Shown: positions 1 to 6,900 of the stretch, piece after piece
How positions within the stretch are numbered: position 1 is the first letter of the stretch
How the letters are laid out: each line of letters starts with the position of its first letter
DNA from: JBJHCA01 sp050485785
GTDB taxonomy: Bacteria > Bacteroidota > Bacteroidia > Chitinophagales > Saprospiraceae
Assembly: GCA_050485785.1 (NCBI GenBank)
Contig: JBJHCA010000110.1
Coordinates: 1 to 8,429, forward strand
Direction of reading: 5' to 3'
DNA length: 8,429 bases
Notes under the pieces: model-generated
Database searches by the model: none
Seen by the model: the letters and a program-made list of their open reading frames with translations, nothing else
Told to the model about the DNA's origin: nothing
Translations under genes and position numbers: made by a program

Positions 1-763
1 TCTTTCGGATGTTCTGGTCGCTAAACAAGGCAATTTGCTGCTCTTCCTGAACATAAGCCTGTACATTTCTGATTCCATTCAGGTTTTCCTGAATAATTCC
101 TGTCAGCTTGTCTTGTTCCTCCTCATGCTGATGCCATACTTTAGACTCCCGTCTGAAAAACATCCAGGAGGTTAAAAAAATCAGCGGAAGCAGTGCCACC
201 GAAATCAGCGTATACAATGGATGAACCAGCAGCATCAGCACCACAGCCCCTATTACCATGGCTGATATCCTGATCAGTTCAGTGATCTCGGTATGCAGAA
301 ACCGTTTCACGGTATCAACGTCCCCTGTACAACGCTGGGTCATTTCTCCTTTTGGAAAATTGCCCAAGGCTGCCAGGCTGATTGCGTGAATCTTACCAAA
401 CAAAGTATTGCGCAAGCGTTCAATCGACTTTTCGGTACTGTATGACACCGTAGCCGATGAAATGAACTGCAGCATTACCCGCGTCATGGCCAAAACAACT
501 ACAGCGATAGCCAGCAAAAGAACCAGATGGCCTATATCTGCCAGTGCACGGGCAGGAAACAGGCTTTGTAGCGTTCTGACCAGCGGATCAGGAAAATAAT
601 CGGTTTGGCCGCCAAAATGCATGCGTAAGTGATCAACCACCAGTTGTATCACCTTGGGCTCGAGCATCTGAATGACCGATGACATGATCAGCGTGAAGCC
701 GGAAAATAAATACCACGTCTTCCACGGACCTAGTAAATCTAATAATCCTCTAAATTTGTTCAT
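1..763 (-). CDS. ABC exporter, N-terminal transmembrane part (partial)
   Basis: The visible 254 residues are the membrane domain of a type I ABC exporter (MsbA/YheI-like half-transporter); the gene runs off the left edge, so the ATPase domain with Walker and signature motifs is not seen. It starts at ATG 763; an in-frame stop lies two codons upstream, so no longer start is possible. Hydrophobic segments lie at about residues 16-33, 76-100, 163-182 and 184-203. The cytoplasmic-loop motif GEMTQRCTGDVDTVKRF (139-155) matches the family pattern G-(E/D)-x-x-x-R-x-(T/S)-x-D-V-D. A charged helix at 204-245 leads toward the next transmembrane pair. The family exports lipids, drugs or peptides driven by ATP, as a homo- or heterodimer in the inner membrane; the substrate cannot be told here. 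It is divergent from the TonB-domain gene, with 60 bp between the two starts. Family assignment is firm; subfamily is inference. Confidence 0.88.
   Translation of the reverse strand, partial: MNKFRGLLDLLGPWKTWYLFSGFTLIMSSVIQMLEPKVIQLVVDHLRMHFGGQTDYFPDPLVRTLQSLFPARALADIGHLVLLLAIAVVVLAMTRVMLQFISSATVSYSTEKSIERLRNTLFGKIHAISLAALGNFPKGEMTQRCTGDVDTVKRFLHTEITELIRISAMVIGAVVLMLLVHPLYTLISVALLPLIFLTSWMFFRRESKVWHQHEEEQDKLTGIIQENLNGIRNVQAYVQEEQQIALFSDQNIRK
751..758 (+). promoter_or_regulatory. Possible -7 box (TAAATTTG) for the TonB-domain gene
   Basis: TAAATTTG matches the Bacteroidota -7 consensus TAnnTTTG and would give a leader of roughly 60 nt to the GTG at 824. It lies inside the first codons of the divergent ABC gene, and no TTTG-like -33 box is seen about 20 nt upstream. 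With six fixed positions, about four chance matches are expected on both strands of this window, so the call rests mainly on position. Confidence 0.25.
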
Positions 764-823
764 GGTTTATTGCTACATTAGCCGCAGCATTTTTTCACTT
801 CCCGACTACAAAAATGACAACCC

Positions 824-1303
824 GTGGACAGAGAACGGAAAGATAAACACTTTATAAAAAAGCCCTATGTGCCGGGCGGTTCCAAATCCATTAAAGAGTT
901 TATTGCCAAAAACCTGAAGTACCCTCCCGAAGCACTGGCCAACCGCATCGAAGGCTCCGTAACCCTGAGACTCACCATCAACCATAAAGGTCATGTTACT
1001 GAAGCGCACGTTATCAGCCACTTAGGCCATGGTTGCGATGAAGAAGCCGTGAGGGTGGCTTCCATGCTTATCTTCGAAGTAGAACCGCCACGCGGGCTCA
1101 GGGTAGTATATCACAAAAAACTCACCATCCATTTTAAATTGCCTGTTGCCAAAACACTGCCTGCAACTCAGGACGTTCAGCCGGTTTCCGGGATTCAATA
1201 CACCTATAATGCCCCTCCTGAAACCGCTGAAGAATCACCTGACAGCAAAACTGCAAATAAAAGTTATCATTACTCCATTACTATAGGCCGGCAAAAATCC
1301 TGA
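824..1303 (+). CDS. Small anchorless TonB C-terminal-domain protein
   Basis: A 159-residue protein whose residues about 12-107 match the TonB C-terminal domain. Seen are the YPPEA motif (33-37), the EGSVTLRLTINHKGHV strand pair (43-58), the GCDEEAVRV helix start (70-78) and the closing strand LTIHFKLP (100-107). In full-length TonB this domain contacts the TonB box of outer-membrane receptors and passes on energy from ExbB/ExbD. Here there is no N-terminal membrane helix or proline-rich spacer and no signal peptide, so location and energy coupling are unclear. Residues 108-159 are a polar tail ending in a YHYSITIG-like segment. The start is GTG 824, since an in-frame TGA at 815-817 leaves no longer frame; the nearby ATG 814 is in another frame and stops after ten codons. 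It is divergent from the ABC gene and convergent with the aminopeptidase. Domain call is firm; role is unknown. Confidence 0.78.
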   Translation: MDRERKDKHFIKKPYVPGGSKSIKEFIAKNLKYPPEALANRIEGSVTLRLTINHKGHVTEAHVISHLGHGCDEEAVRVASMLIFEVEPPRGLRVVYHKKLTIHFKLPVAKTLPATQDVQPVSGIQYTYNAPPETAEESPDSKTANKSYHYSITIGRQKS

Positions 1304-1310
1304 CATTTAC

Positions 1311-1320
1311 TGACCGGTCA
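1311..1320. repeat. 10-bp palindrome between convergent stop codons
   Basis: TGACCGGTCA is a perfect palindrome filling most of the 17-bp gap between the stop of the TonB-domain gene and the stop of the aminopeptidase gene. It has no hairpin loop or T-run, so it is not a convincing intrinsic terminator. It may be chance. Confidence 0.3.
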
Positions 1321-2622
1321 TCAGGCCACTACCCGCTGCATCATTATTTCTTCAATTTCCTCAGCTTCTATGGGTATATTGGCCATCAGATCTACAGGGC
1401 CGTTGTCGGTAATCAGGATGTCATTCTCAATCCTGATCCCCAGGTTCTCTTCACGGATGTAGATGCCCGGTTCACAAGTAAACACCATGCCCGCCCTGAA
1501 TGAATCATACCGATTACACAGATCATGTACGTCCAGCCCGAGATGATGGGATGTACCATGCATGAAATACTTCTTATACAAGGGCTTGTCAGCATCCTGT
1601 GATGCTACATCCTGCTTGTCGAGCAAACCAAGACCGATCAGTTCCGACTCCATGATCCTGCCCACCTCGCGATGGTACTCTTCCAGCGTATTGCCTGAAA
1701 CCAGCATGCTTTTTGCCTGCTTCATCACCCTGAGCACGGCATCGTACACTTTGCGCTGTCTGTCGGTAAATTGCCCGCTTACCGGGATGCTTCGCGAAAG
1801 ATCTGCTGCATAGTTCGCATACTCCGCGCCAAAATCCATGAGTATTACATCGCCTTCGCGGCACTCCATATTGTTGGTGGTGTAATGCAGCACACAGGCA
1901 TTGGCACCGGAGGCAATAATGGGTGTATAAGCATGTCCGGTTGCCCTGTTTCGTATAAACTCATGAGTAATTTCCGCTTCAATTTCATACTCCATTACAC
2001 CCGGCTTTACATACTCCAGCACGCGCCTGAATGCCTTTTCAGTAATCCCGCAGGCTTCTTTTATAGCCTCCACTTCATACCTGCTTTTGATCATCCTCAG
2101 TTTCCTGGCAATGGGCTGCAACCTGTGGTATTTGTGGTTGGGAAATTTTTCCTTCATCAGCCTCCCCATGCGTCTGTCCCTGTTGTCAATGTCTACAGAC
2201 GCACGGTCGTTTTCATTGTCATTCAGATATACCCGGCTGGCCATCTGCATCAATTGAGGCATCACCGCGTCAAAATCCTCGCTCCACATGATATTCTCCA
2301 CTCCGGATATAGCCCTGGCTTCATCTTTAGTGTATTTATGCCCATCCCATACTGCAATGTACTCGCTGGTTTTGCGCACAAACACTATCTCCCGCATCGC
2401 CTCTACGGGACATTCAGGAAACAGAACCAAAATGGTTTCCTCCTGGTCCAGGCCGGTAAAATAGTACAGATCGCTGTTCTGCCTGAACGGATAAAATGTA
2501 TCACCGCTGCGCATCTGCATGTCGTTAGAATGGAAAATGGCAATGCTGTTGGGCCGCAATTCCCTGATCAATCGCTTCCGGTTGGCTGTAAAAAGTTCAC
2601 GGGGTAAAGTTTCGTATCTCAT
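1321..2622 (-). CDS. pepP: Xaa-Pro aminopeptidase (aminopeptidase P, M24B)
   Basis: This metallo-aminopeptidase removes the N-terminal residue from peptides with proline in second position, usually in the cytoplasm with two Mn ions. From ATG 2622 it has 433 residues, close to E. coli PepP. Residues about 1-130 fit the creatinase-like N-terminal domain and about 180-420 the pita-bread M24 domain. All five expected metal ligands are visible: D263 and D274 (MDFGAEYANYAADLS), H359 (GTSHHLGLDVHD), E384 (TCEPGIYI) and E399 (IRIENDI). H246 (LHYTTNN), H355 and H366 match other active-site histidines. The frame opens further to a TTG at 2640, but the -7 box at 2654-2661 would place transcription start only a few bases before it. 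The ATG also fits the usual family N-terminus, so it is preferred. No signal peptide is seen. It is monocistronic, convergent with the TonB-domain gene. Confidence 0.93.
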   Translation of the reverse strand: MRYETLPRELFTANRKRLIRELRPNSIAIFHSNDMQMRSGDTFYPFRQNSDLYYFTGLDQEETILVLFPECPVEAMREIVFVRKTSEYIAVWDGHKYTKDEARAISGVENIMWSEDFDAVMPQLMQMASRVYLNDNENDRASVDIDNRDRRMGRLMKEKFPNHKYHRLQPIARKLRMIKSRYEVEAIKEACGITEKAFRRVLEYVKPGVMEYEIEAEITHEFIRNRATGHAYTPIIASGANACVLHYTTNNMECREGDVILMDFGAEYANYAADLSRSIPVSGQFTDRQRKVYDAVLRVMKQAKSMLVSGNTLEEYHREVGRIMESELIGLGLLDKQDVASQDADKPLYKKYFMHGTSHHLGLDVHDLCNRYDSFRAGMVFTCEPGIYIREENLGIRIENDILITDNGPVDLMANIPIEAEEIEEIMMQRVVA

Positions 2623-2653
2623 ATCCTGATTTATCTTCAATGAAGCAAAGCTA

Positions 2654-2661
2654 CAAAAGTA
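2654..2661 (-). promoter_or_regulatory. -7 promoter box for the aminopeptidase gene
   Basis: Read on the minus strand this is TACTTTTG, a full match to TAnnTTTG. It lies 31 bp upstream of the ATG at 2622, giving a leader of about 25 nt. A -33 box is weak: only a CTTTC is found near the right distance. The box sits within a short inverted repeat, GCTAC-AAAA-GTAGC (2650-2663). Confidence 0.55.
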
Positions 2662-2767
2662 GCTAATTCGACAATTGAAAGTCTGCTAGTTTCGACAAAA
2701 ATGCAGGAATATTGGCCGGGAAGGGTCGTTGTTTTTTCAGTTTTGTTTTTATATAGCTCTTTGTTGT

Positions 2768-2838
2768 GCTTTTCTCCCCTGAAAAGCCTTTGTCATAACA
2801 GATAAAGGTTCACCCACAGTGAAGCCGGTTTGGCTTAC
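2768..2838 (+). other. Cluster of three small hairpins, two mutually exclusive
   Basis: Hairpin A is GCTTTTC-TCCCCT-GAAAAGC (2768-2787), a perfect 7-bp stem. Hairpin B is AGCCTTTGTC-ATAACA-GATAAAGGTT (2785-2810), a 10-bp stem with two G-U pairs. Hairpin C is GTGAAGCC-GGTTT-GGCTTAC (2819-2838), 7 bp with one bulged G. A and B share bases 2785-2787, so only one can form fully. Each is weak alone, and no T-run follows any of them on the plus strand. It could be a structured leader of the lyase gene, part of a small RNA, or chance. Confidence 0.3.
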
Positions 2839-2919
2839 TCCCTGTTGTTTTAAACACCGCTTACACTTCGCAGGATAAGCCCGAACAATGTTTGATACCC
2901 TGGCCTACTGAATGCAAAT

Positions 2920-2934
2920 GTTGATCCGATCAAC
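2920..2934. promoter_or_regulatory. Operator-like dyad upstream of the lyase gene
   Basis: GTTGATCCGATCAAC has perfect 6-bp arms around a 3-bp centre and ends 32 bp before the lyase ATG. Size and position suit a dimeric repressor site, but no regulator gene is nearby and the sequence is not one I can assign to a known factor. Confidence 0.35.
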
Positions 2935-2966
2935 CATCATCCAGGCAATTTCAATACCTTTACCCT

Positions 2967-3833
2967 ATGAAACCATCACCTGTAAAACTGATTGAGTGTC
3001 CACGTGATGCCATGCAGGGCATCGAAACATTGATACCCACGGAAACCAAAATCAATTACCTCAATGCCCTGCTCAAAATTGGTTTCCACTCTCTTGATTT
3101 TGGCAGCTTTGTATCCCCCAGAGCCATTCCCCAAATGGCCGACACGGCAGATGTACTTAAAAACCTTGACCTGACCAACACGGCAACCCGCCTTCTCGCC
3201 ATAGTGGCCAACGAAAGAGGAGCACTGGATGCCTGTGCTTTTGATGCCATTCAATACCTGGGCTACCCTTTCAGTATTTCTGAAACTTTTCAGCAACGCA
3301 ACACCAATGCCGATATTAAAACCAGCCTGGAAAGGCTGAAAACCATACAACAGGTTTGCCTTGAGTACGGCAAGGAAGTGGTGGTTTACATTTCCATGGG
3401 TTTCGGCAATCCTTACGGGGATCCGTGGAATGTGGATATCGTACAGCAATGGGTCGGTACCCTGTCAGACCTGGGCATCAAAATCCTCTCACTGTCCGAT
3501 ACCATCGGCGTGGCATCTCCCGAAAGTATCGAATACCTGTTCAGCCACCTGATTCCGCTTTATCCTGCAATCGAATTTGGAGCCCATTTGCACACCGAGC
3601 CGCACAACTGGCTCGAGAAAGTGGATACCGCCTACAAGCACGGCTGCCGAAGATTTGACGGAGCTTTGCGCGGTTTTGGCGGATGCCCTATGGCTGCCGA
3701 TGATCTTACCGGAAATATGCCCACTGAAAACCTTGTTCAGTACTTCGATGTACGGGAAGTTCCGCTTCATATCGATAGGCAGGCACTCAGAGAAGCCATG
3801 AGGCTGGCTCACCGGATTTTTCCGGCTGTTTGA
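2967..3833 (+). CDS. Hydroxymethylglutaryl-CoA lyase family protein
   Basis: A 288-residue DRE-TIM metallolyase. HMG-CoA lyase splits HMG-CoA into acetyl-CoA and acetoacetate, the last step of leucine breakdown. Key residues align with the human enzyme: R13 and D14 in CPRDAMQG (human R41, D42), SFVSPRAIPQMAD (47-59), the metal-binding pair H207 and H209 (GAHLHTEP), catalytic-loop C240 in GFGGCPMA, and N250 in LTGN. Two positions differ: human E72 is replaced by D44, and the usual HCHDTYGQ motif reads HLHTEPHN. I take this as a divergent bacteroidotal subgroup that is still probably a lyase. The ATG lies eight codons before the conserved CPRD, as expected. No other leucine-pathway gene is adjacent, so substrate assignment rests on homology. 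A related acyl-CoA lyase or homocitrate-synthase-like activity is less likely because the lyase cysteine loop is kept. Confidence 0.86.
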   Translation: MKPSPVKLIECPRDAMQGIETLIPTETKINYLNALLKIGFHSLDFGSFVSPRAIPQMADTADVLKNLDLTNTATRLLAIVANERGALDACAFDAIQYLGYPFSISETFQQRNTNADIKTSLERLKTIQQVCLEYGKEVVVYISMGFGNPYGDPWNVDIVQQWVGTLSDLGIKILSLSDTIGVASPESIEYLFSHLIPLYPAIEFGAHLHTEPHNWLEKVDTAYKHGCRRFDGALRGFGGCPMAADDLTGNMPTENLVQYFDVREVPLHIDRQALREAMRLAHRIFPAV

Positions 3834-3920
3834 CTTATACCTCACTGGCCGGCATGCCCCTGGCAAAAATTTTATACCGCCATAAACCACTGCATTGTAG
3901 TTGACCACAGCAAAATGACA

Positions 3921-3954
3921 GCTAAAAATGCTATCTTTGCGCTCAATTTTTAGC
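3921..3954. repeat. Perfect 9-bp inverted repeat bracketing the ileS -7 box
   Basis: Arms GCTAAAAAT (3921-3929) and ATTTTTAGC (3946-3954) are exact reverse complements, 16 bp apart, and enclose the -7 box. The right arm should be transcribed and the left arm not, so it would act as a DNA site rather than an RNA hairpin. It is A/T-rich, which raises the odds of chance. Confidence 0.45.
3932..3939 (+). promoter_or_regulatory. -7 promoter box of the ileS-dksA-like-lspA operon
   Basis: TATCTTTG followed by CG is a full match to the Bacteroidota -7 consensus TAnnTTTG, 30 bp before ATG 3970, implying a leader of about 25 nt. The -33 element is weak: a TTGACC occurs at 3901-3906, but 28 nt separate its TTG from the box, more than the usual 19-21. 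No other full TAnnTTTG was noticed between here and the two downstream genes, consistent with one promoter serving all three. Confidence 0.65.
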
Positions 3955-3969
3955 GAACTGCAATACGGT

Positions 3970-6900
3970 ATGGCTCAATACCCCGAATATAAACAGCTTG
4001 ACTTCCCGCAAATTGACCGGGACATACTCAGGTTTTGGCAGGAACACAAGGTGTTTGAAGAAAGTGTTTCTCAGCGGGACCCCGCCAACTCTTTTGTGTT
4101 TTATGAAGGCCCTCCTTCTGCCAACGGCAAGCCCGGAATTCATCACGTAATGGCACGTACCGTTAAGGATACCTACTGCCGTTTTCATACCATGCTGGGC
4201 AAGCGGGTTGAACGCAAAGGGGGCTGGGACACTCACGGTCTTCCCATCGAACTGAATGTCGAAAAAGAACTCGGCATAACCAAGGACGACATAGGCAGAA
4301 CCATTTCCGTAGAAGAATACAACCGCCGTTGCCGTGAATCGGTAATGCAGTATAAAAGCCTGTGGGACGACCTGACCAGAAAAATGGGCTACTGGGTTGA
4401 TCTGGACAATCCTTATATTACCTTCGACAATAATTACATTGAGTCAGTGTGGAATATACTGGAAACACTTTATTCCAAAGGTTACCTGTATAAAGGCTAT
4501 ACCATTCAACCCTACAGTCCTGCTGCCGGAACGGGGCTCAGTACCCACGAACTGAACCAGCCGGGGTGTTACCGTGATGTAACGGATATTAGTGCCGTAG
4601 CCCAGTTCAGGCTGGTGAACAACCATTTATCACAACACCTTTTTGACAGCCCCGATGAGAATGTTTGTATGCTCGCCTGGACTACCACTCCGTGGACGCT
4701 GCCATCCAACACTGCGCTTGCTGTGGGCGAAAAGATCAGTTACCTGAAGGTCAATACGTTTAACCCCTACACAGGAAAGCCCGTAAGTGTAATAGTGGCA
4801 GCCGACCTGCTCCACCGATGGTTCAATCCTGAACACGAAAATCTGGGTGAAGAAAAACTGGACATACTTGCCGGCAAAAAAGTAATTCCCTACCGCATAA
4901 CCGGAAGGTTTAAAGGGAGTGAGCTTACGGGGGTAAGGTATGAGCAGCTTCTTCCTTTTGCTCAGGTAACAGACGGTGACGCCTTTTTAGTGCTGGCCGG
5001 CGACTTTGTGAGTACTGAAGACGGTACAGGCATTGTGCACCTTGCCCCGTCGTTTGGTGCTGATGACATGCGGACAGCACGCCAGTATGGAATCGGCTCA
5101 TTGACGCTGGTTGACCCTGCCGGAAAGTTTACCACAGATGCCGGCCCCTTTGCCGGACGATATGTGAAAGATTACACCAACGACCCTGACTACCGGAATG
5201 TAGACCTTGATATTGCCATATTACTGAAGGAGGAAAACAAGGCCTTTGATGTCAGGAAGTACAACCATAACTATCCTCATTGCTGGCGAACAGACAAGCC
5301 CATTCTCTATTATCCGCTTGATTCATGGTTTGTCAAAGTGACTGCCGCCAAAGACCGGCTGATTGCCCTGAATAAAACGATACACTGGAAACCGGCCCAT
5401 ACCGGCGAAAAGCGATTTGGCAACTGGCTTGAAAACCTTCAGGACTGGAACCTGAGCCGCAGCCGCTACTGGGGAATTCCCTTACCGGTTTGGCGAACAG
5501 TTGACGCCGCAGAGGAAATATGTATCGGCTCACGTGAGCAGCTTCGGCTTGAAATTGAAAAAGCCAACTACGCTATGGGTTTACAGCAAACGTTGCCGGA
5601 AGATCTGCATCGTCCCTTTATCGATCAGATCATACTGGTCAGTGAATCTGGAAAACCGATGCATCGCGAAACGGACCTGATTGATGTATGGTTTGACAGC
5701 GGTTCCATGCCCTATGCTCAATGGCATTATCCTTTTGAAAACAAGAAAGTGTTTGAAGCCAATTTCCCCGCAGATTTCATTGCCGAAGGTGTAGATCAGA
5801 CAAGGGGTTGGTTTTATACGCTCCATGCCATAGCCACCCTGGCATTTGACAGTGTGGCTTTTAAAAATGTGGTTTCCAACGGCTTGGTGCTGGACAAAGA
5901 CGGTCAGAAAATGTCCAAATCCAAAGGCAATGTAGTGGATCCTTTTGAAACCATCAGCCGGTTTGGAGCCGATCCTACCCGATGGTATATGATGACCAAT
6001 GCCCAACCCTGGGACAACCTGAAGTTTGATGAAGCAGGAATTGACGAAGTAAGGCGCAAACTTTTCGGTACCTTGTTTAATACTTATTCGTTTTTCGCAT
6101 TGTATGCCGGCATCGACAAGTTTGTGTACCACGAAAATGCCTTGGCTTATAGCGACAGACCGGAACTGGACCGGTGGATCATCAGCAAACTGAATCATCT
6201 GATCAGGGATGTGAAAGAGGATTATGAAAACTACGATGCCACCCTGGCCGGCAGAAAAATACAGCAGTTTGTGGATGAATACCTGAGCAACTGGTATGTC
6301 CGCTTATCGAGACGAAGATTCTGGAAAGGAGAATACAGTGATGACAAGATTTCTGCATACCAGACCCTCTACAACTGCCTTTCTGTTCTGGCTAAGCTCA
6401 TGGCTCCAATCAGTCCGTTTTTCAGTGAATGGCTGTATCGCAATCTGGAATTGACCACCGGAAAGGAAAACTGCATCTCGGTGCATTGGTGTCTTTTTCC
6501 GGAAAGTGATATGAAAAGCACTGATTTGGAACTGGAAGAAAGAATGGACTACGCCCAGCGAATCAGTTCACTGACCCTGTCACTCCGTAAAAAAGAGATG
6601 ATCAGGGTAAGGCAGCCTCTGCAAAGAATATTGGTACCGGTGCTGAATCAAACATTCAAAGCACAGATTGAAAAGGTGGCCGAGATCATCAAAGCCGAGG
6701 TCAATGTGAAAGAGATTGAAATTGTGGACGATACTTCCGGACTGGTCAAGAAACAGATCCGTCCTAATTTTAAGATTCTGGGCAAAAAAGCTGGGCCTGC
6801 CATGAAACAGGTAGCGGCTGCCATCCAAAAAATGTCATCCGAAGATATACAGCAGCTCGAAAAGGATGAGACCTTTGCGCTCACTCATGACGGTCATCAA

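Larger units (their letters stand above)
2623..2966. other. Gene-free divergent intergenic region
   Basis: About 340 bp between two divergent gene starts. I see no open frame with family features on either strand and no tRNA-like fold. It contains the minus-strand -7 box, a T-rich stretch at 2730-2775, three consecutive hairpin-forming segments at 2768-2838, a weaker GCTTA/TAAGC pair with a 12-nt loop around 2859-2880, and a 15-bp dyad at 2920-2934. No full TAnnTTTG box for the plus-strand lyase gene was found; the nearest are the one-mismatch boxes AATGTTTG (2887-2894) and TACCTTTA (2955-2962). Confidence 0.6.

Noticed and set aside
408..599. Small plus-strand frame inside the ABC exporter region
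   Set aside because: The minus-strand frame gives a continuous, recognisable exporter membrane domain across the same bases.
814..846. ATG 814 as start of the TonB-domain gene
   Set aside because: It is in another frame and meets TAA after ten codons; the domain frame is closed upstream by TGA at 815-817.
1771..2607. 278-codon open frame on the plus strand opposite the aminopeptidase gene
   Set aside because: It overlaps a gene with all catalytic residues in place; its translation has no family features and is rich in F, H and I as expected of an antisense shadow.
3845..3875. Intrinsic terminator after the lyase gene (GGCCGGCATGCC followed by AAAAATTTT)
   Set aside because: The GC-rich part is a short palindrome with no stable stem-loop next to the T-run.
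3914..3952. Short frame MTAKNAIFALNF as an ileS leader peptide
   Set aside because: It begins before the -7 box, so it would lie outside the mRNA; no run of isoleucine codons is present.
3834..3969. T-box or other riboswitch upstream of ileS
   Set aside because: The promoter leaves a leader of only about 25 nt, and no T-box sequence or antiterminator is seen.
5581..6198. 205-codon open frame on the minus strand inside ileS
   Set aside because: Antisense shadow of a well-conserved synthetase region that includes KMSKS.
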